From the NCBI GenBank assembly GCA_003254905.1, contig QANU01086973.1:18004-82003 (forward strand): DNA of 64,000 nt, given 5' to 3'. The notes below the pieces were generated by a model. It searched no databases. It saw only the letters and a program-made list of their open reading frames with translations, and was not told the DNA's origin. Source of the DNA: Nissolia schottii (Eukaryota; Streptophyta; Magnoliopsida; Fabales; Fabaceae). A program made the translations under genes and the position numbers. This document shows, in pieces, positions 57,011 to 64,000 of the stretch. How positions within the stretch are numbered: position 1 is the stretch's first letter; the number at the start of each line of letters is the position of its first letter.

Positions 57011-57880
57011 CACTACAAGAAAAATGCGGATTAATGACGAAATTTAGCGTGGAAAAATTTTCTGACTAATCATTCGCTGATTGTCAAGGAAATAATAAGG
57101 AATTAGCAAGCAAAATGTAGATTCGTAGCAAAAAATTGAAAAATGAGGGACAAAATGTTCAGTGGAAAATTAGTGACGAATTAGCGAGGATATGATCCTT
57201 CATAACATATATTTCATAGTTAAAACATTTAACGAGAGACAATTCTCTTGTTAATGCCTCGCAAATGGTTAAAATACATACAACGATGGATAATTCATCG
57301 TTAATCCCTCGCAAAATCACAACATAATTTAGTGAGAGAAACGTCTCTTGCTAATCCCTCATGACTCTCTTCAATGAAATGAAATATTTCTTTCTCCGTT
57401 TAGCAAGGAATTAATCCATCGTTGATCTCTTGCTAACCTTTTAACATTTTTTTCTTATCATTGGGGATTATTCCAATTGCAAATCCCTCACAACTTGTCA
57501 ACGTAATTTAACAACCAAATATGTCATTGTTCTTTCCTCATAAAAAGCTCAATCTAAATTAAATCCCTCTTTTAGTGAGGGATGCTTTCATCGATGATCA
57601 ATCGCTAAACTTTTAACATTTCACTTTCCTATTTAGCGAGAGAATATGTCATCGCTAACCCCTCACGACTCTTTTCAACTAGACTAAATCATTCACTCCC
57701 CTTTTAGCGAGGGATAAATCTCTCGTTAATCTCTAGTTAAACTTTTAGCATTTCATTTTTTCTGTTTAGCGATGGATTGTTCCTCACTAATCCCTCACAA
57801 CTCTCTTCAAGTAAACTAAATCATTTCACTTTTAGTTATGGATAAATCCCTCGCAAATTCCTTGGTAAACATCAAGGTTA
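57011..57880 (+). mobile_element. CACTA (En/Spm) terminus with subterminal repeats, truncated
   Basis: It begins CACTACAAGAAAAATGCG, the classic CACTA end. The next 850 bp hold many direct and inverted copies of short words such as AATCCCTCGC, TAGCGAGGGAT and TCGCTAA, which is typical of subterminal transposase-binding repeats. The partner end (TTTTTCTTGTAGTG) was not found downstream, and no transposase is visible. Confidence 0.8.
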
Positions 57881-58739
57881 GAAAAACTGAACTAGACATC
57901 GAACGAGCCAAGACACTAGTTTACAGGTTCATTGATGCAATGATTTTAATCGAGTTCAATTAGAGTGTAAGAAGATATGTATATTTATAATTAATATAGC
58001 TACATATAATTAATATAGCTACAAAGTAAATAAAAATTATTAGATATTTGTATACATATCATTGATTAATGTTTGGTTTGGTAATGTTGTGACCTTCTAA
58101 AAGTTGTTGAGATCTTTGAGTTCTTTAAAAGTTGTTCTTGAAAAGCTATATTACTATTGTTTGGTAAATAATGTAAAAGCGACTATCAAAATGTAAAAAT
58201 CGCAATAATAGTGTTTGGTTAATATACTATAAATTACTCTTAGAATATTAAATGACTATAACGAACAAATAATAAAAGAAATAATTTTTTATTTTCACTT
58301 GCCATTGAATTTCTATATTTCATATGATTAAAAATATTGATCTATATGTATAAACATCCTAAGCATGTCTTTTGATTACTTAGACATAATGGATGATTTG
58401 CATAAAATTGGACAATATTATTTTATTACTAATATTTGATAAATCAATATTCATTTTCTTCTTATCATTCTTTATTTTTTAAAAGTATCTTTTTTACTTG
58501 TTAGTATTCAATATTTTCTCAGTCTATTATCTACATTTGTGTATACATAATTTTATATCAAAACCTATAAAATATGAAAAATTAAAGACCCATGCAATAG
58601 TCCATTAGAAGGTTGGCAAAAGGAATGGCCAAAAATAACAAGGCAAGACAACCCTTTTATGTTGCAAGTGCTACTCTCTTAATCTCACACTGGTTAAAAT
58701 GAAAAGTTGAAGGCGCGCATTTTCTTATAAAATGAAAGG
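57881..58739. other. AT-rich unassigned sequence
   Basis: Strongly AT-rich, with ACTATTGTTTGGTAAAT and ATAGTGTTTGGTTAAT (58157, 58209), words often seen at hAT-like ends. No gene or clear element boundary. Confidence 0.5.
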
Positions 58740-58744
58740 AGTTA

Positions 58745-61695
58745 TGTAACACCTCTACTTTCAGCTTATGCTATGGTCGTAACACTGATTATAGGGTTGT
58801 TATCTGTTTGGTTGGAGTTACTTCTAGCCCCTACTTTTAACTCAAAAAATATCTCTTACTCAAAAATACGGACCGATTTAAAACTTTTCTCTCCCTTCTT
58901 TACTAGTTTACAAATTAAGAGTCATACGTGTCAAGGAATTATACATGGATACAAGCGATAGAGTCTTTTCAGACTTAAGTGTTACTGCCCTAAGAGATAG
59001 TTCTCCTGAATAATTTATAACATATGTATATGTACATACAATCAATTGGTCTAGCATACAACTACACAGTTGAGTAATATTATAATTTACATCTACCACA
59101 CTTAGTCGCCAACGGCCTGACTAGACCGTGTCACTGTTACTCGCTACATGTCACTAATCCCTGCTCTGCTTGTCTTTCGAACGGTAGCACTGGTTGCTCT
59201 TCTAGGACGTCTCGACTAAGGGGCCTCTGCTACAGTAGAAGTTCTTGTCCTCATTCCAAGGTAAGTCCGGGTCCTCGCAACGTGCCTCGGGTTCCTGCCT
59301 GGAATCATAATGAAGTGGGGGTGAGAACATTACGTCCTCAGTGGGTTCCTTTGAGGAATACCTATTCGTTTCACTTCAATAATAATTCCGCCGCTCACGG
59401 GGTCTCTAGGTGTCAAAACATACTAATACCCCTACTGATTATTATCCATGATAGGCCTGAGCAGCTTTATCTACGTTACTAGGTGATCGTGGGGAAATCT
59501 AATCTTGCTTAACCTAGTTATAGAGTCTCGGGCTTTCTAGCTTATACCGTCAGGGTCTTGTGATACTGCATCACGTACCCACATTCATCTACTCGTGACG
59601 TTCGTTACACATAGACATACTTACATATACATATAGCATTCATCAAGTAACCTTCATGCATGTTTGGGGAAAAAGGGTTCTCTTACGTGCCTATGGCAAC
59701 GTCCTTATCATTACTGGTAGCCGCGGTCCCATGTAGTCTGTGGGGTCGTCATCCCTTTTTTCAGCTACAACCCGTTTAAGGCCATTCTGCTCTTAGAATG
59801 GTGGGGGTTTACCCTGGTGGTAAACCGGGAGTCGGCTCGCCTGTGTCCGTCCTTGTGTACACAAGGTGTTCCTTTCATCTGTCCGAACTTCTCATACAAA
59901 GATGTTCATTTTGCATGTCCGAACTCTCTAGACCAAGATGTTCATTTGGTCTATTCCTTCTTTCTCTGTCCGATTTTCATGGACCAAGTTGTTCCTTCTT
60001 CATATACAAAGGTGTTCATTTTGCACATCTTACCCGTCTTTTAAACGTCATGACGTAAAAGCTCCAGCATTTTTTCTTTCCTTACTTTCTTTTCTCTCGT
60101 ACCGGGTTGAAACCCTCGTTCGGACCAAAGCCTGTGTATCATAATCGTAAACCAGCCCTTCTTGGGGGACTAGCAAGGGGCTTTTCAGGTATGACATGCC
60201 AAGAGAGGGGATTTCCTGATTGTATAACTATGTCATATCTTCGGGCTACTCCGACCCTATGTGGCTGGGGCCCGTCTTTAGATTTAACTGGTTCCCTAGG
60301 TCCATTTTTTATCTTAGTACAATTAGGTGACTTTAACCTCGAGTGACCTACAGTCGTCCTAAGCCCTACTAACGACCAAATCCTCATGATGCATATTATT
60401 ATAGTCACATAATCATTTACTTCATTGTAGGTATACTTTAAAGATTCGGTGCTGGGTTAGAGCGTCCGGGCTCATTAGAACTCCTTGGTTCAAAATTAAC
60501 TTAGTAACACAAGATTCCGTAGGCTGCTTAGCGCCCTGGCTAGGTTGCTCAACGCCTGTGAGGGACTCCCAAGTTACTTAGCTATCCTTGTGCCAAACCT
60601 TTCTCACGGGTTCAGGTCAGGCTACTCAGCACCTGGGCTAGGCCGCTCAACGCACAGACCAAAAGACAAGCTCAGCGTTTAGCTCATGGTTAGGCCACTC
60701 AGCACCTTGTCCTGTGTGAGGCCATTCAGCGGGCTTGTGTGACCGCTCAGCGGACGCAAGTCACAGCGTCAAAATTACAACCTTTATTTATGCTTACTAA
60801 GGCTCCCTACACAGTTCCAACCAGCACAGTTATATTTTCCTAATCTCAAAATTTCTAAAAACCGTTAACACATCATTATCAGGATATTTTTCTCGTAACA
60901 TTTCTAATTTTTCCTACTCAAAAATACATACATAAACATACAGAGAAAACCCACCTCCAAATCCAATTTGGAAACGGTAGAAGTGATGAGGAAAATTCCC
61001 TGAGCACTTCCATGACGATCCTGCTATTTTTTCGGTGCCCGGCAGCATAACAGCAATGCACACACGAGCAACAAAGAAAGAAAAAGAACGAAACAAAGAA
61101 ATATAGCATATGACTTCAGGGGAAAAATAAAGGAAAATGGCGTCAGGGGGTATTTATAGCAGCCCCCCACCGCCACACACACACATATATATTTTTATTA
61201 TATAATTATTATTATTATATTATATATATTATATATTATTATATTGTTATTATTACTATTCACTATTATTATTATATTATATATAAATATCTAGCTTATG
61301 GATAAGCATGCCTCGTCCGGTACAATTTTCGGTCATGTTTGATCGTGTTTTGTCTTTTGCAGTCCTGGTACTTCGCGTACGGCTGTTCGAAAAATATTCC
61401 GGACGTACCCGCGCGATCTACTAATTTTGTTTATTAGAGTTTGGGTCCGGTGGAGGTATTCTTGGAATTATTATCTTATTAGTGTATTTTTCGGTCACTT
61501 TGGGTATCTGGAAAAATTCCCGATTGGTCCGGAAATCATCCTAAGTATCGAGAAAATTCGCGAGATAGCGAAACCTCAATTTTAACTGCGATTCTTATGA
61601 GTTAAAGGTAATAATTTAATTTTCTCGCCTCCCTATTCAACCTATAATTATTTATTATGCTAAATATCCATACAACAAAAAAGCGGGATGTTACA
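58745..61695 (-). mobile_element. 3' LTR of a minus-strand chromovirus-type element (2,951 bp)
   Basis: It starts TGTAACACCTCTAC and ends GCGGGATGTTACA, followed by a PPT (TTCTACCCCCTTTACTGG, 61696-61713; purine-rich on the minus strand) and ATTTCATCCCGAAATTCC. Landmarks are the acceptor-like box (59299-59327), TGATGCAT (60386), the cassette (60525-60755), a TATA-like TATTTATAG (61151-61159), an AT-rich simple repeat (about 61190-61285) and the U3 block (61390-61401). The candidate left TSD is agtta (58740-58744). No matching 5' LTR was found in the window. Confidence 0.87.
60525..60755. repeat. GCTCAGCG-type cassette, degenerate
   Basis: Words such as GCTGCTTAGCGCC, GCTACTCAGCACC, GGCCGCTCAACGC and GACCGCTCAGCGG are spaced 15-40 bp. 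It is more decayed than the other arrays. Confidence 0.8.
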
Positions 61696-61713
61696 TTCTA
61701 CCCCCTTTACTGG

Positions 61714-62554
61714 AATTTCATCCCGAAATTCCAGCGTGGCCAAATCCTCGGGTCCTCCGCTTTCCCACTAAGGCTTTTACCTATCATCATTCTAACCCCA
61801 ATTGTTCCTGACTGTATCTTGCTCCCGTTGGTACACTTAACTCGTTTCCACTCTCAGGCTCACACAATTCTCCTATGTCCTCCACAACCTAATCTTTCAT
61901 ACTTCCCTAGGAAAGACTCAAATCGTATTCGTCGCTCCCATACTTAATCCTCTTGATCTTCATTCAATCTTCTTAAATTTATGTTTACACCTACACCCTA
62001 TTCGTGCTCTTACCTTGCTTTTAACCTAATTTATATTCTGCGCACGTATCCTCCTTAAAGACTTATTTATTCTACTTCCACACCTCTCCCATCTTTATAT
62101 CCTCCCATACACTTTTCTTTTAATTCTCTTGTTCTCCACACTGCTCACTAAGCCTTTTCCACCATACATTCTCAGAACTTACTCTCTCAAGCTTTTACTC
62201 TCCCAAACAGAATATGCCTAGGCACTCATAAGCTCTTATCAACTGGCTAATTCTCTCGTCTCTCCCCCACACCTTCTAAATTGATTCCTGTGGGGCTTAA
62301 AAAGGTCGCCCTCTCCTCTAGTTCTGCAAGACGCTTCCCCGCTCGGCCCTCTTCCTTCTGTTTATCTCGCTACTTGCTACGGTCAGGTTTCTTTCTGACC
62401 TCTCCAAAATCTGGTGCTTGTCCACCTTCGTCGCATAGTCACTCGCGTCCAAGTGAATAACGAACGCCTGCACCTCAAGCTTCCAACCTCTTAAAGAGTT
62501 CGTACCCCAATTTATTATGCGAAATCCTTGCTAAGGGAAAAGTAGGATGTTACA
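61714..62554 (-). mobile_element. Strand-asymmetric internal sequence and a second LTR end
   Basis: 61740-62480 is strongly pyrimidine-rich on the plus strand with no long open frame in either direction. The last part, ending AGTAGGATGTTACA at 62554, is an LTR end; its reverse complement starts TGTAACATCCTACTTTTCCC and matches the 128-bp LTR start at 35204. The far end of this LTR was not located. Part of the stretch may be internal sequence of the element whose 3' LTR is 58745-61695. Confidence 0.6.
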
Positions 62555-62766
62555 TTCCATCCCCCTTAGAAAAATTTCACCCTCGAAATTCCAACGCGTC
62601 CAAGGGTCTCCAGGTTTGATTTCCTATTTTACCCTGAACGTGATCGCCGTAGCCCGTACTTCTTCAGCCGTTATGGCAAAGATTTGTCCAGGTCGCTGCG
62701 CCTCAGATAGGATTACGGTGCACATCTTGACAAAGTGAGCGTGCTTCTTGCATCGGTAGCAGACAT
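62555..62766 (-). pseudogene. gag: Gag zinc-knuckle fragment fused to the element's 3' end
   Basis: On the minus strand the frame from 62766 to 62624 reads VCYRCKKHAHFVKMC, a CCHC zinc knuckle (C-x2-C-x4-H-x4-C) of a Ty3 gag, then SEAQRPGQIFAITAEE, and stops at 62624-62626. Only about 70 bases further on come GAATTTCGAGGGTGAAATTT, the sequence that normally follows the chromodomain, and a PPT next to the LTR end at 62554. Protease, RT, RNase H and integrase are deleted. The left part of gag is cut off by the LTR at 62767. Confidence 0.8.
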
Positions 62767-64000
62767 TGTAACAACCCTACTTTTTCCCTTCGGTTAACAT
62801 GTTATTTAAGGCAAAATTAAAAATATAATAATAAGGAAAAGGCAAGATAAAATGAACTAAAATTCAAATATTAATTTTATTTCTGTAATATTAGTTAAAA
62901 ATAATTCTTTGACGATCTCGTGACGTCCGGTGACGTTCGGGTCGAAATTAGGGTTTTATTGTAATTTCCTTATGACTCACACTCACAGGAGTCTGTAAAA
63001 TAAATGAATATGAAATTAAATGTAAGAATATTTCATCTAAGATTTTAATATTAACAAGGATAATTAATAAGTCACAACGGTATGCCCGAAATATTTTTAG
63101 GACGTCCGGACATAAACAATTAATGAACAAACATAACCTAAAATACCCTAAGGGCAAAATAGGAAATACACATAGTCTAAACCCCCTAAATCACCCACGG
63201 CCAGCCCTTCCCCATGCCAAGCCCGAAATTTTCATCTCCCAAAACACACCAAAGCTAATTCATTTCTTCTTCCTAAGTTTCAAGACTTATGCTTCTAAAT
63301 CCATCAAGCTTAATCATCATCCTTTGTTCTTCATCATCTTAAATCACTCTCAAATCACTCAAGGAAGCAAGCTAGCATCAAGGCTAGAAAGCCTCTTCAA
63401 GTGGAAGCCAAGAATCCAAGGTTCCAAACCCTAAATCTCCATAACCTAGGGTTTTATGCTTTCTTGACAAAGAAACTCAAGGAAGCTTCAAGTTCATCTT
63501 TTCATCATTCTAATTCCTTTCTAAGCATCCAAGGGAGACTAAGAAGAGTTGTTGGTGAGTTTCCATCCCTTGGTACAAAGCCAAGTTTCCATAATCCATC
63601 TTTACCCTAATTATGCTAAGATGTCATTTTAGGTTAAGGAGTTCTCAAGCAAACAAGCAAGGCTTGATTTCATCTTTTCCAAGCATTAACAAACTCTTGA
63701 GGAAGTGGGTAACCCTAGTTCCTCATCTCTTTGATGATGGATGAGTGTTGTATGCTTGTGCGTTTATGTATGTGAATTATGAGATTATGGACATAAATGC
63801 TAGAAATGATGTTAGGACTTAGGAAGATAATTCTGAAGGGTCTTGTGACCTGGATTAGATGTGATTATTATGCTTGAATCATGTGTGAGACTCATGTAGG
63901 GTGCCATGGAAGAAAAAGGAAGAAAATGGAAGAGATAAGCAAATCGGTTTTGCATGTCTCGAACAGGGGTCGCTGAGCGACGCCTCAGGCACCGCTGAGC
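62767..64000 (+). mobile_element. Chromovirus-type LTR, runs off the window
   Basis: It starts TGTAACAACCCTACTTTTTC and is the near reverse complement of the right part of the solo LTR at 19698-22814. Landmarks are the U3 block variant CGAAATATTTTT (63087-63098) and GTGGGTAAC (63705-63713). The first cassette copies, CGCTGAGCGA and CCGCTGAGC, are at 63970-64000. The candidate left TSD is gacat (62762-62766); its partner lies outside. Confidence 0.88.

Overview
This is a piece of a plant nuclear genome, from a repeat-rich and probably pericentromeric region of a legume. Vigna or a close relative is my best guess, because the dense GCTCAGCG / GCTGAGCG arrays in the LTRs remind me of Vigna repeats; that guess is from memory and not proven here. 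No intact host gene, rRNA, tRNA or CRISPR array is visible. Almost everything is LTR retrotransposon sequence, mostly a group of related Ty3 chromovirus-type LTRs of about 3 kb (sense strand starts TGTAACATCCC, ends GTTACA or GTTTCA), plus Athila-type elements (LTRs of 1.6 kb, tRNA-Asp-like primer site TGGCGCCGTTGCCGGGGA).

The left two thirds (1-45981) is one Russian-doll nest that can be unpicked with 5-bp target-site duplications (TSDs). Level 1 is a plus-strand chromovirus: its decayed pol (RNase H, integrase) is at 426-2361, the rest of its chromodomain at 39307-39462 and its 3' LTR at 39439-45981. Level 2 is a minus-strand, gag/pol-less element (2362-39306, TSD gtacg) inserted inside the chromodomain. 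It has two 3.2-kb LTRs, a PBS and a PPT, and inside it an antisense, intron-containing pseudogene (9301-13263) of a plant transposon protein family. Level 3 is a set of solo LTRs inside level 2: 3895-6970, 10444-13082, 14549-16241, 16280-32110 and the hybrid 35204-39089. Level 4 is an Athila element with three LTRs (16718-29148, TSD gtcca) inside the fourth of these. Level 5 is a solo LTR (19698-22814, TSD aaccc) inside the Athila gag. Another solo LTR (40035-43464, TSD gtggg) sits in the level-1 3' LTR, and an inverted LTR (1-425) interrupts the level-1 reverse transcriptase.

The right third starts with unassigned AT-rich DNA and a 215-bp tandem repeat (46000-46615). A Mutator-like inverted-repeat element (46968-55500) follows, split by a minus-strand Athila copy with gag and protease only (47125-54755, TSD gtaac). 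Then come unassigned sequence (55512-57010), one orphan CACTA terminus (57011 onward), AT-rich DNA, a 3' LTR (58745-61695), a second LTR end (62554) joined to a gag zinc-knuckle fragment, and a further LTR running off the window (62767-64000). A 212-base assembly gap lies at 15133-15344.

The most interesting signal is in the LTRs. All chromovirus-type LTRs here share an order of conserved boxes: a U3 block with AAAAATATTCCG, usually a TATA box, a GTGGGTAAC box, an ATGCATCATGAGG box, and a splice-acceptor-like box ending TTCCAG. The slot between GTGGGTAAC and ATGCATCATGAGG holds a different repeat array in different copies: CCGCTNAGCGG palindromes, TTCAATCGATTGAA / CATTCGAATG palindromes, or minisatellites. 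Just after the acceptor-like box, some LTRs carry a short proline-rich open frame with an acidic end. CCGCTNAGCGG arrays also occur in the unrelated Athila LTRs.
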